A stretch of 11,705 nt of DNA from Pseudomonadota bacterium (GTDB taxonomy: Bacteria; Desulfobacterota; Desulfobacteria; Desulfobacterales; RPRI01): NCBI GenBank assembly GCA_018819005.1, contig JAHJQU010000425.1:1-11705 (forward strand). Reading direction: 5' to 3'. The translations under genes and the position numbers were made by a program. Shown in pieces: positions 1 to 6,451 of the stretch (its first letter is position 1; each line of letters begins with the position of its first letter). The notes beneath the pieces were generated by a model that saw only the letters and a list, made by a program, of their open reading frames with translations, did not search any database and had not been told where the DNA came from.

Positions 1-1533
1 TGCATTAACGATAAGACCGGCGGCGCTTTTCTCCTGGCCTTCATACTTTTTACCCTTCAGATACAGCTCTTCAACCTTTATGCTGTTAATTCTGTCAACC
101 GGCACTTCAAGGATATTGTCGCTTAATACTGTAAAGTCGGCAATTTTGCCCTCTGTCAGGGTGCCTCTTTCTTTTTCATCGAAAGAGAGTTTGGCGCAGC
201 AGATCGTGTGCATTCTCAATGCATCAAGGGCCGAAATGCTTTCAGCCGTGTTCGGGTGGTTGCATGCCGCGTGGATTCCTTGTATCGGATCAGGAAGGGT
301 GCATAGCCCGTCGGAACCGCTTGCCATAACTATTCCTGCTTTTTGCATCGACTTTAACGGCATGAAAGATCTGAGCCTTTCTCCGAGAATTTTTTCAAGA
401 TATTCCATCGGCTCTTCCCTCCACGTGAGAAAAGGGGTTTGAAGCGCAATGCATATTCCGAGTTTCGCGGCTTTTTCAATAAGTTTTTCACTCATAAGAT
501 CAGCGTGTATTATAATGTGCCTGTGATCCTGCCTGGGAAAATCTGAAAGGGCCTTTTCATACGCTGAAAGAGCCTGCCCGATTGCTTTGTCGCCTACCGC
601 GTGCATTGAAACCTGAAGAGATTTTCCATGTGCTCTTTTTACGAAGGCATCAACTACTGTTTGAGGATAAAATAGCACACCATGATTGTTTGCATCGTTT
701 GAATAAGGTTCATTCAACGCGGCATCTTCTGAGCCAAAGCATCCATCAAGCGCTGTGGCAAAGCATCCTCCTATGCAGGGTAATTTTCTGCGAAGAACCT
801 TCTTTTCATCCATTGTCTGGAAAAAGATCTGAAATTTTTGGGGAAGGCCTCCGGCAGCCATTTTCATGATTGTTAAATCCACATCGAAAGGGAAACCAAC
901 TCCCTCGGCCGAATGGACAAGGGCTATTCCTTTTCTGGCAAGATAATCAGAGCCGCCAATCAGGTTTTTCAGGACCTTAAAAAGTGATACGGATTTGGTT
1001 ATGCTGTTTACGGCAAGGTAAAACGCGTTCTGATAGAACCATCCGGTTTGTCTGTCAAAACCCGGATCATTTAAGACGCCCGGGGGAAGCTTTTTGATAA
1101 GAGCAGAGTTGGCGACCGAAGCATGACCATCGTATTTGATGATCATAATCGGATGTGAAGTAATTCTGTCGAGCACATCCTTATCCGGAAGTCTTTTTTC
1201 GGAAACCGTATGAGCAGAGCATCCGAAACCTACAACGACTTTTTCACCGGGGTTTTCATCAATATATTTATTGATAATTGTGCCGAGATCTTCAAAATTT
1301 GCGGCATATCTGCAATCAAGGCCAGAATTGAAAAATGAAAAAGATGTAAAATGGATATGTGTATCACCGAAAGCCGGTACAACACTTTTGCCTTTAAGAT
1401 CTATCTGTTCTCCCTGAAAAGGAGGGGGTTCATTGCCTGTGTAAACTATGTTTCCGTTTTGCTCTGCCAATACACTGAATATTCGGTTATTCTCTTCACA
1501 GGAAATAAATTTTGCGTTTTTAAATATTTTCAT
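1..1533 (-). CDS. Amidohydrolase family 3 (YtcJ-like) metal-dependent hydrolase, C-terminus cut by window edge
   Basis: Reading the minus strand from the ATG at 1533-1531 gives 511 uninterrupted codons to base 1 with no stop, so the gene is partial at its C-terminus. Family members are usually about 530-550 aa, so little is missing. The N-terminus has the short beta-strand start typical of the family, then the metal-binding G-D-T-H-I-H-F (H59, H61), a D-G-C-F-G-S segment (263-268), the metal histidines H311 (S-M-H-A-V-G-D) and H343 (I-I-H-A-D), and the G-S-D-G motif with D408. Near the end, the G-T-L-T-E-G-K-I-A-D-F segment (458-468) is the returning beta-sandwich part. These residues predict a TIM-barrel hydrolase of amide or ester bonds; the substrate is unknown. 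No signal peptide is seen, so it is probably cytosolic. No clear Shine-Dalgarno precedes the ATG, but a TATAAT on the minus strand (1553-1548) lies only 14 nt upstream, so the leader may be very short. It is transcribed away from the lipid operon and need not be linked to it. Confidence 0.9.
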   Translation of the reverse strand, partial: MKIFKNAKFISCEENNRIFSVLAEQNGNIVYTGNEPPPFQGEQIDLKGKSVVPAFGDTHIHFTSFSFFNSGLDCRYAANFEDLGTIINKYIDENPGEKVVVGFGCSAHTVSEKRLPDKDVLDRITSHPIMIIKYDGHASVANSALIKKLPPGVLNDPGFDRQTGWFYQNAFYLAVNSITKSVSLFKVLKNLIGGSDYLARKGIALVHSAEGVGFPFDVDLTIMKMAAGGLPQKFQIFFQTMDEKKVLRRKLPCIGGCFATALDGCFGSEDAALNEPYSNDANNHGVLFYPQTVVDAFVKRAHGKSLQVSMHAVGDKAIGQALSAYEKALSDFPRQDHRHIIIHADLMSEKLIEKAAKLGICIALQTPFLTWREEPMEYLEKILGERLRSFMPLKSMQKAGIVMASGSDGLCTLPDPIQGIHAACNHPNTAESISALDALRMHTICCAKLSFDEKERGTLTEGKIADFTVLSDNILEVPVDRINSIKVEELYLKGKKYEGQEKSAAGLIVNA

Positions 1534-1553
1534 TAAATGGCCGTGTGATTATA

Positions 1554-1591
1554 AAAAGGGGCAAAGTAAAATTATTTACTTTGCCCCTTTT
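1554..1591 (-). terminator. Strong hairpin terminator downstream of the dodecin gene
   Basis: Arms 1554-1570 and 1575-1591 are perfectly complementary over 17 bp (AAAAGGGGCAAAGTAAA on the plus strand) with a 4-nt loop. On the minus strand the stem ends in a run of T, fitting a rho-independent terminator 20 nt after the dodecin stop codon. The A/T-flanked symmetry means it could also work from the other strand. It separates the dodecin from the amidohydrolase gene, so the latter needs its own promoter. Confidence 0.85.
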
Positions 1592-1610
1592 AGGTTTTCA
1601 AGCTTATTTT

Positions 1611-1826
1611 TTACTTTTCGTATTCATACTTAAATGAAACCTGAACCCTTGCCCGAAATGCAGCAAATTTTCCTTTTTCCAGCTTCATATCCAGTTTTGT
1701 GATTTCTGCAACTCTCAATTCACGAAGGCTTTTACCGGCAACTTCAACAGCATTTTTGGCTGCATCTTCCCATGAGGTCGTACTTGTTCCAACAAGTTCT
1801 ATTATTTTGTATACACTCTCTGCCAT
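1611..1826 (-). CDS. Dodecin family protein (calcium-dodecin-like subgroup)
   Basis: This 71-aa protein has the full length and the beta-alpha-beta-beta pattern of dodecin (PF07311), a small protein that forms hollow dodecamers. The segment V-G-T-S-T-T-S-W-E-D-A-A-K-N-A-V (12-27), then L-R-E-L-R-V-A-E-I (34-42) and V-Q-V-S-F-K-Y-E (61-68), are diagnostic. In flavin-binding dodecins a Trp follows the L-R-x-L-x segment and a Gln lies in the last strand. Here those positions appear to be V39 and R58, so flavin stacking is doubtful. The sequence looks more like the Mycobacterium tuberculosis Rv0379 'calcium dodecin' type, from memory of that family. A strong ribosome site, AGAAGGAGGA on the minus strand, lies at 1840-1831, four bases before the ATG. 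The gene is monocistronic, ending in a hairpin terminator. Confidence 0.93.
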   Translation of the reverse strand: MAESVYKIIELVGTSTTSWEDAAKNAVEVAGKSLRELRVAEITKLDMKLEKGKFAAFRARVQVSFKYEYEK

Positions 1827-1882
1827 TTTGTCCTCCTTCTGTTAAGTTATTGGTTTTTGGTCTGTGGTTACAGTTTTTCGGT

Positions 1883-1912
1883 TGTATAAAAACGAAAGCC
1901 TCCGAAGGTGAA
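1883..1912 (-). promoter_or_regulatory. Candidate promoter for the dodecin gene
   Basis: On the minus strand TTCACC (1912-1907) and TATACA (1888-1883) are separated by 18 nt, with the -10 about 57 nt before the dodecin ATG. The match to the sigma-70 consensus is moderate (4 of 6 and 5 of 6). It is the best pair seen in the gap but it is only a pattern match. Confidence 0.3.
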
Positions 1913-2036
1913 AAAAATCCCGACGGAAAATCGTCAATGGCATCCAAGGTAAACGCTGTCACAATTTACCCAAAGGTGCTGAGTTAAAGGTGAATCAGGC
2001 GCTGAACAAAAAAACTTTAAAAAACAGGAACAGTAA

Positions 2037-2066
2037 AAATGATATTATATGAAAATAATATCATTT
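2037..2066. repeat. AT-rich inverted repeat in the divergent intergenic region
   Basis: AAATGATATTA at 2037-2047 is perfectly complementary to TAATATCATTT at 2056-2066, with an 8-nt spacer. It lies between the divergently transcribed dodecin and tetR genes, about 210 bp from either start. No T-run follows on the plus strand, so a simple terminator is unlikely; it may be an operator or a small hairpin. The rest of 1827-2160 is AT-rich and holds no coding region I can support. Confidence 0.55.
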
Positions 2067-2197
2067 GAATAAGCAAAGCCGGATGAAATTCTTTAGTGAT
2101 TTATAATTATAGAAATAAAAAGGATAAGTCAAGAGCGAAGCCGTTTCATAAAAAAATAGCTTGACACTAAAATCAGAGTTGATTATCTGTAGGCAAC

Positions 2198-2238
2198 CGA
2201 CCGATTGGTCGATTTATAATCTGACCAGTCGGATCGGT
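2198..2238 (+). promoter_or_regulatory. tetR promoter -10 box flanked by paired TetR-type operator sites
   Basis: A perfect TATAAT is found at 2215-2220, 62 nt before the tetR ATG. On its left is CGACC-N4-GGTCG (2198-2211). On its right, 2223-2238 is a near-exact inverted copy of the left sequence: CCGATTGGTC (2201-2210) and GACCAGTCGG (2223-2232) match in 9 of 10 positions as an inverted repeat, and the similarity extends to an ACCGA block on both outer sides with one indel. ACCGACC/GGTCGGT palindromes are common operators of TetR-family regulators. The position over the -10 box fits autorepression. No good -35 is present at normal spacing. Confidence 0.7.
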
Positions 2239-2282
2239 TTTTCCTGTCTTTTTAATACTTATCATTTTTAAGGAAATGTTGT

Positions 2283-2888
2283 ATGCCCCCTATACCGGAA
2301 CTGGAAGCTATAAGAAAGGCCCAGATTCTGGAAGCGGCCTTAAAAACCATATCTGCTTCCGGATACGCAAATGTTACTATGGATGATATCTGCCGTGCCG
2401 CAGGCCTTTCAAAGGGCGGGCTTGCCCATTACTATCGTTCAAAGAACGAACTCTTTATTTCAGTCTTCAAAGAGTTTTTTGAGCGCATATTTCAAAGAAG
2501 CAAGCAGACAATGGAGCTGTATGAGAATCCAATAGATAAACTGCTCTCTTTTGACTGGCTTTATGATCGAAACGATCCGGATGTCAATGTCGGATATCCT
2601 GTCTTGTTTGACTGCATGTCGCTCGCGGTCAGAGAGAAAGAGTACAGATCTCTTTTCCATGACTGGTTTGAGAACTGGGTGAGTCTGCTGAAGGATGCCA
2701 TTGATGACGGACTGGAAAAAGACATTTTCAGGAATCTTGATTCTGAATCGACTGCCCGGGCAATTTCTTCCGTATACCAGGGAATCGCCACACGCTGGTA
2801 TCTTGATTATGATTCGCATCCGACCGAATGGGCCGTTGAATCGTTTAAAAAGGCAATTAACGGTCTGCTCTTTCCCAACAACAGATAA
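2283..2888 (+). CDS. TetR/AcrR family transcriptional regulator (BetI-like)
   Basis: The protein has 201 aa, the normal length for the family. An N-terminal TetR helix-turn-helix spans about 14-60, with V-T-M-D-D-I-C-R-A-A-G-L-S-K-G-G-L-A-H-Y-Y (31-51) followed by the R-S-K-N-E-L-F segment (52-58), which is the most conserved stretch of TetR domains. The C-terminal part (about 75-196) is a helical ligand-binding and dimer domain; W92, W129, W132, W172 and W183 may line a hydrophobic pocket. Such regulators beside acyl-CoA genes usually respond to an acyl-CoA or fatty acid. The ATG has AAGGA eight bases upstream. It is the first gene of the operon, 13 nt before the SCP2 gene, and paired operator-like palindromes lie over its own -10 box, so autoregulation of the operon is likely. 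The true ligand is not known. Confidence 0.93.
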   Translation: MPPIPELEAIRKAQILEAALKTISASGYANVTMDDICRAAGLSKGGLAHYYRSKNELFISVFKEFFERIFQRSKQTMELYENPIDKLLSFDWLYDRNDPDVNVGYPVLFDCMSLAVREKEYRSLFHDWFENWVSLLKDAIDDGLEKDIFRNLDSESTARAISSVYQGIATRWYLDYDSHPTEWAVESFKKAINGLLFPNNR

Positions 2889-2901
2889 ATAAGGAGGCAT
2901 T

Positions 2902-3297
2902 ATGGCGGTTTTTGAAAGTACCGAAAAAATGTACGAGGTTCTCGGAGCCCTTTTTAAAAAGCTTTTGGCTGATCCCGAGATGGGAGTAAAGTATAAGGAG
3001 TCAAAAATTATTGTCTGTTTTAACATCGTCGAACCGTCCGGTCAGATCTGGCTTACAGACCAGGGAGAGGTTATCTGCGGGAAAGCCGATCTGAAAGCGA
3101 CGATTGAGATGGATTTGAGCGGAGACTCATGCCACCTATTCTGGCTGAAGGAACTTTCACTTCCTATCGCGCTTGCCAAGGGAAAGATAAAAGCCAGAGG
3201 ACCGATGCCAAAAGTCCTGAAACTTCTTCCAATGCTGAAGCCGGCATATGAAGCATATCCGGGAATTGCAAAAGTTCACGGAATTTTAAAGGGCTGA
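2902..3297 (+). CDS. SCP2 sterol-binding domain protein
   Basis: This 131-aa protein is essentially one SCP2 domain (PF02036), the hydrophobic-tunnel fold that binds sterols, fatty acids or acyl-CoAs. Features seen are an N-terminal helix (about 5-23), a beta-sheet region with I-I-V-C-F-N-I (36-42), Q-I-W-L-T-D-Q-G-E-V (48-57) and the typical A-T-I-E-M-D-L-S-G-D (66-75), then L-A-K-G-K-I-K-A-R-G (91-100) and a C-terminal helix with M-P-K-V-L-K-L-L-P-M-L-K (102-113). The ATG follows AAGGAGG at 2890-2896. It has no signal peptide or membrane segment, so it should be cytosolic. It sits between the tetR and the DUF2148 genes, and a lipid-transfer-type thiolase is encoded 5 kb downstream. In animals these two domains are fused in SCPx, which supports a role as substrate carrier for the same pathway. 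Confidence 0.9.
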   Translation: MAVFESTEKMYEVLGALFKKLLADPEMGVKYKESKIIVCFNIVEPSGQIWLTDQGEVICGKADLKATIEMDLSGDSCHLFWLKELSLPIALAKGKIKARGPMPKVLKLLPMLKPAYEAYPGIAKVHGILKG

Positions 3298-3315
3298 TTT
3301 TTAAAAGGGGGTATT

Positions 3316-3987
3316 ATGGAAAGAAGCATAAAACAATATGAAGAAGACCGAATCGATGCTGTAAGGGTTGCCTCGCTCCTTATTCTTGCTTCAGGGACAA
3401 CTTCCCCGCGGGTCGGAGGTGTGGGCGAATGTACCATTCATATAATAGACGATCCGTGCGATATAGAAGACCTTTGTCAGGAGATGGAACGGATGTCGGC
3501 TATTAAAAAAAGCTGGGAATTTTATTCCCGTGATGCGGCAATGCTGAGAGATGCAGATGCTGTCCTTATCGCGACATCGTTGAGGTGCGTGAATGATCCG
3601 GCTGATATCAACTGCAACATGTGCGGAAAATTGACCTGTGAATACCTTAAAGCGGAAGAAAAGCTTCCGGACGAACCGGATGTGGCATTCCGTGGGCCGT
3701 TATGCATTTTCAGGGCTAACAACATTGCCTATGCAATAGACGGGATGATTTCACAGGCAAGGAATCTCGGGATAGATTACGGCGTTTACTGGTCAGCGGG
3801 AGCCGCGGCAATGCGTATGCGGGTCCTTCCGAAGGATACTGGTTTCGCGCTTGCCATTGCCGTTTCGGTCACGGAAAAGAGTCCTTTTCGGGATATCCCG
3901 AAAAGATATGCCGAGATAAACCAGAGGAGCATGAACGACAGAATGATAAAACGTCTGTGGCCGCAATTCAGATCGATATACAGCTAG
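3316..3987 (+). CDS. DUF2148 ferredoxin-domain protein, first copy
   Basis: The 223-aa protein has the layout of DUF2148 (PF09918, COG4739), a poorly characterised family described as containing a ferredoxin-like domain. The N-terminal alpha/beta part includes A-V-R-V-A-S-L-L-I-L-A-S-G-T-T-S-P-R (15-32), then S-R-D-A-A-M-L (71-77). The cysteine set is C100-x2-C103-x4-C108 and C130 in the G-P-L-C-I-F segment, spacing that resembles CxxCx4C...C [4Fe-4S] domains. The C-terminal part is the conserved G-I-D-Y-G-V-Y-W-S-A-G-A-A-A-M-R-M (152-168) and a final S-P-F-R-D-I-P (189-195). It probably binds one iron-sulfur cluster; reaction or partner is unknown. Start: ATG with AAGGGGG four bases upstream. 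It lies 18 nt after the SCP2 gene and 27 nt before a paralogue. Confidence 0.85.
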   Translation: MERSIKQYEEDRIDAVRVASLLILASGTTSPRVGGVGECTIHIIDDPCDIEDLCQEMERMSAIKKSWEFYSRDAAMLRDADAVLIATSLRCVNDPADINCNMCGKLTCEYLKAEEKLPDEPDVAFRGPLCIFRANNIAYAIDGMISQARNLGIDYGVYWSAGAAAMRMRVLPKDTGFALAIAVSVTEKSPFRDIPKRYAEINQRSMNDRMIKRLWPQFRSIYS

Positions 3988-4014
3988 ACAGGAAGCTTCG
4001 GAAAGGAGGACAAT

Positions 4015-4212
4015 ATGCCGGTTAAACAAATGGAAGATCTTGTTCAAAACGGCCTCGACAGAACTGTTGAGCTTATGGCGGTTGCCGCCCACAACAGCTT
4101 CCGTTTTGAAAACAGGAACAGCATAAAGATGATAGCCGTGGGAAAAGAGGAGCTTGAACAGATAGCCGAGTTTTGCTTCTCTTTAGGCGACATGTCGCCA
4201 CTTGTCGCATGA
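4015..4212 (+). pseudogene. DUF2148 protein, second copy, N-terminal part ending at an in-frame TGA
   Basis: The ATG at 4015 has an excellent ribosome site (AAAGGAGGA, 4002-4010). The frame encodes 65 residues that match the N-terminal DUF2148 domain: V-E-L-M-A-V-A-A-H-N-S-F-R-F (19-32) corresponds to the R-V-A-S-L-L-I-L-A-S-G region of the first copy. It then stops at TGA (4210-4212), in the middle of the domain. The same frame is open again straight after the stop and carries the rest of the protein to 4665, so the whole unit would be 216 codons with one stop, close to the 223-aa paralogue. Aligned to the first copy, the TGA falls near W68-F70, about three residues before R72, with no indel needed until after it. 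Possible readings are a recent nonsense mutation, a sequencing error, read-through, or a genuinely split gene. Alone, this fragment lacks all the cluster cysteines. Confidence 0.65.
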
Positions 4213-4227
4213 GACGGAAGACACGTA

Positions 4228-4665
4228 ATGCAGCTCATAAAGGAGCCGTGTGCTCTGCTCATCATCGGGGATAAACGAAAATCGGATTTCAACTACAATT
4301 GCGGAGCCTGCGGATACAGAACATGTGCCGAAATGAACAAGGCAGAAGAGGTGGAATCTCTGACCGCAAGGGGGCCGAGTTGCCAGTTCAAAAATATAAA
4401 TCTGAATATAGCCGTTAATGCGGCCGCTTCGGCGGCACACAGATTCGGCCTTCACTGCAGGGTTTTCAGCACTCTCGGGTTCAGCGCTCTTGCAATGAAT
4501 ATAATTGAAGATGTTGATCTGTGTGTGAGCGTTTCGGTCAGTGCCGCAAAGAAGAATCCCTATTTTGACAGGCATGAATTCTGGACGAAAGAGCACTGGG
4601 ATGAGACATTTAACAAGGAATTTCCGACTTACAACAGGGGATTTATCGGCGCAGTCGAGGAGTAA
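4228..4665 (+). CDS. DUF2148 protein, second copy, C-terminal ferredoxin-domain part
   Basis: In the same frame as the preceding fragment, an ATG at 4228 opens 145 codons with the complete cysteine domain: C25-G-A-C28-G-Y-R-T-C33 (C-x2-C-x4-C) and C52 in R-G-P-S-C-Q-F. It ends with the conserved C-terminal region F-S-T-L-G-F-S-A-L-A-M-N (80-91) and N-P-Y-F-D-R-H (110-116). The C-G-x-C-G-Y-x-T-C form is closer to the family consensus than that of the first copy. If the TGA at 4210 is real and not read through, translation could restart here: GGAAG (4216-4220) is seven bases before the ATG. The product would be a stand-alone Fe-S domain without the N-terminal part. If the TGA is an error, the true gene is 4015-4665 (216 aa). 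The ligase gene starts 14 nt downstream. Function unknown; an electron-transfer role is inferred only. Confidence 0.7.
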   Translation: MQLIKEPCALLIIGDKRKSDFNYNCGACGYRTCAEMNKAEEVESLTARGPSCQFKNINLNIAVNAAASAAHRFGLHCRVFSTLGFSALAMNIIEDVDLCVSVSVSAAKKNPYFDRHEFWTKEHWDETFNKEFPTYNRGFIGAVEE

Positions 4666-4679
4666 AAGGAGAAAATTAT

Positions 4680-6278
4680 ATGAGTTCCAAGGCATATCTT
4701 AACCAGGCCATCGTATCCCATCTGCTTGAAATAAAAGCCGAAGATAATCCGAACAAGGAACTTTTCATATTTGAAAAAGGGGTTCACGGAGAAGATATCC
4801 TCACATACAAAGACCTTTACGAGAATTCAAACAGAATTGCGGGGCTTTTTCTCGAAAACGGTATTGAAAAGGGCGATGTCTATGCCGTCTTTATGCGCAA
4901 TCACCCGGAATTTGTGTACGCTTTGCTTGCGGGACCCGTCATAGGCGCAATCATGGTTCCCATAGATCCGAGGAGCCGGGGCGAACGGTTGCGCTATTTT
5001 CTTGATAATTCAAGAGCAAAAGCAGTTATCGTTTCAGGAGAGATGCTTTGTCACCTTGAAGAGGTTTTAAACGACCTTCCGAATATAAAACTGGTTTGTG
5101 TCACATACCGGGATGAGCAGGGAGTTTCCGTATCGCCAAAATATCCGGTTTTAAATGAAGTTTTGGAAAAAAGCTGGGAAACGGTTGAGCAGAAGATCAT
5201 GGATGTGCGCCACCCGATGCAGATAATATATACTTCCGGAACAACCGGTGACCCGAAAGGGGTTATGATACGGAACAACAGGTTCGGGCTTTTCGTGATA
5301 GTGACAAGGCTTGTCTGGAAATATTCTCCGAAGGATATCCTTTATACAGGCCTTTCTCTTACGCATGGAAATGCCCAGGCCGTCACATTATTTCCAGCCC
5401 TTGCTGCAGGCATAAAGGCGGTATTCAGCCCGGGTTTTACAAAAAGCAGGATCTGGGACATATGCCGGAAGTATGGCTGTACCTCTTTCTCACTCCTAGG
5501 CGGGATGATGGGTGGAATTTATAATGAGGCGCGGCGCGATAATGACGCCGATAATCCTGTCCGCATGGTCATAAGTGCGGGAACGCCTGCCGCCATATGG
5601 GAAGATTTTGAAAAACGATTCGATGTTAAAATTCTGGAATGGTACGGTGCAGTTGAAGGGGGATTTGCATACAAAGCGCCCGGACAGGGGCCTGTCGGTT
5701 CATTTGGAAAGCCGCTTCCCGGCATGATGGAATTCAAGGTTGTGGATGAAAATGACGCACAGGTTCCGGACGGACAGCCCGGTGAATTAATCGTGCGGTT
5801 GACGAAAGGTGAAACAAAGGTGGATTATCTCGGCAAACCCGAAGCCTCTGCTGAAAAAACGCGGGGAGGGTGGCTCAGAACAGGTGATATGGTCCACAGG
5901 GATGAAAAGGGATGGTATTATTTCGATTTCAGGAAGGGAAATGAACTGCGCAGGTCAGGCGATTTCATCCAGCCGGATCACATAGAAAAGGTAATAGGAG
6001 AGCATCCTGATGTAAGCGAAGTCTGTGTTTATGGAATTCCCGCCGCATCGGGCGCGCCCGGTGAAAGCGATATTGTTGCGGCTGTTTCTCCGTTTGAAGG
6101 AAAGAATATAGAAGTTAAAAGCGTTTTTGAAAAATGCAGAAAAGATTTGCCTCCCAATTCCATTCCTTCATATCTTCAGGTGGTTGAAAATATACCAAAG
6201 ACGATATCGGAAAAGGCATTGGACAGGGTGCTGAAAGCCGGATTTTCTCCGGATGGTGATAATGTATATAAATTGTAG
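4680..6278 (+). CDS. AMP-dependent acyl-CoA ligase (CaiC/FadD-like, ANL superfamily)
   Basis: The 532-aa protein is full length for acyl-CoA synthetases, which activate a carboxylic acid with ATP and CoA through an acyl-AMP. ANL motifs are visible: phosphate loop Y-T-S-G-T-T-G-D-P-K-G (184-194), S-A-G-T-P (299-303), W-Y-G-A-V-E-G-G (321-328), G-W-L-R-T-G-D with D403, the hinge region F-R-K-G-N-E-L-R-R-S-G (417-427), and the C-terminal catalytic lysine K512 in S-E-K-A-L-D-R. Two motifs vary: Y-G-x-T-E is Y-G-A-V-E, and the usual R-x-x-D after the conserved Arg is R418-K-G-N421. Substrate is not predictable; the overall look is of crotonobetaine/carnitine-CoA ligase-like or medium-chain acid ligases. 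AAGGAG (4666-4671) precedes the ATG. It is the last gene of the tight operon begun by tetR. The stop codon lies within the left arm of a hairpin. Confidence 0.92.
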   Translation: MSSKAYLNQAIVSHLLEIKAEDNPNKELFIFEKGVHGEDILTYKDLYENSNRIAGLFLENGIEKGDVYAVFMRNHPEFVYALLAGPVIGAIMVPIDPRSRGERLRYFLDNSRAKAVIVSGEMLCHLEEVLNDLPNIKLVCVTYRDEQGVSVSPKYPVLNEVLEKSWETVEQKIMDVRHPMQIIYTSGTTGDPKGVMIRNNRFGLFVIVTRLVWKYSPKDILYTGLSLTHGNAQAVTLFPALAAGIKAVFSPGFTKSRIWDICRKYGCTSFSLLGGMMGGIYNEARRDNDADNPVRMVISAGTPAAIWEDFEKRFDVKILEWYGAVEGGFAYKAPGQGPVGSFGKPLPGMMEFKVVDENDAQVPDGQPGELIVRLTKGETKVDYLGKPEASAEKTRGGWLRTGDMVHRDEKGWYYFDFRKGNELRRSGDFIQPDHIEKVIGEHPDVSEVCVYGIPAASGAPGESDIVAAVSPFEGKNIEVKSVFEKCRKDLPPNSIPSYLQVVENIPKTISEKALDRVLKAGFSPDGDNVYKL

Positions 6279-6308
6279 GATCATCACAAAAAGAGTTGAT
6301 GATCCTAC
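6275..6308 (+). terminator. 12-bp hairpin overlapping the ligase stop codon
   Basis: GTAGGATCATCA (6275-6286) pairs perfectly with TGATGATCCTAC (6297-6308), loop 10 nt, with the TAG stop inside the left arm. There is no T-run after it, so if it ends transcription or protects the 3' end it is not a classical intrinsic terminator. A related hairpin occurs after the last SDR gene (11193-11220), identical in 23 of 28 positions and in the same place relative to a gene end. Confidence 0.5.
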
Positions 6309-6310
6309 CA

Positions 6311-6451
6311 GGATTCAAGGGGTCGAGGGTTCAAGGATTCCAGTGAAAGAAAGCCTGCAATAACATCAGGGAGATATCGGAAAGGTTGAGAAGACTCTTA
6401 ATCATCAGAATACAAACACTTGAACCCTGGAATCCTCGAATCCTTGAACCC
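6311..6451. repeat. Degenerate octamer repeats in inverted blocks (consensus GGRTTCRA)
   Basis: Block one (6311-6342) is four consecutive 8-mers: GGATTCAA, GGGGTCGA, GGGTTCAA, GGATTCCA, followed by GTG. Block two (6420-6451) reads, on the minus strand, GGGTTCAA, GGATTCGA, GGATTCCA, GGGTTCAA, also followed by GTG. The two blocks are thus inverted copies about 78 nt apart and could form a long imperfect stem. They fill most of the 221-bp gap between ligase and dehydrogenase genes. No coding region is seen in this gap. Confidence 0.75.

Noticed and set aside
80..869. Plus-strand open frames of 120 and 95 codons
   Set aside because: They lie antisense to the amidohydrolase gene, whose minus-strand frame is continuous with all metal-binding motifs; the plus-strand translations show no recognisable domain.
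2161..2186. TTGACA with GATTAT as a tetR promoter
   Set aside because: The spacer is 14 nt, too short for a normal sigma-70 promoter; the TATAAT at 2215 fits the operator layout better.
2460..3026. Minus-strand open frame of 188 codons
   Set aside because: It is antisense to tetR and the start of the SCP2 gene, both of which have clear family motifs and ribosome sites; the antisense product resembles nothing.
4210..4260. Selenocysteine insertion at the TGA
   Set aside because: The aligned position in the paralogue is not Cys, and the only nearby hairpin has a 4-bp stem. Kept as a possibility to test but not annotated.
4183..4695. Minus-strand open frame of 170 codons over the second DUF2148 gene
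   Set aside because: The plus strand encodes a conserved cysteine domain here; the minus-strand product has no family features and would overlap the ligase start.
6311..6451. CRISPR-like array
   Set aside because: The repeats are degenerate 8-mers placed end to end with no spacers, and no cas genes are near.
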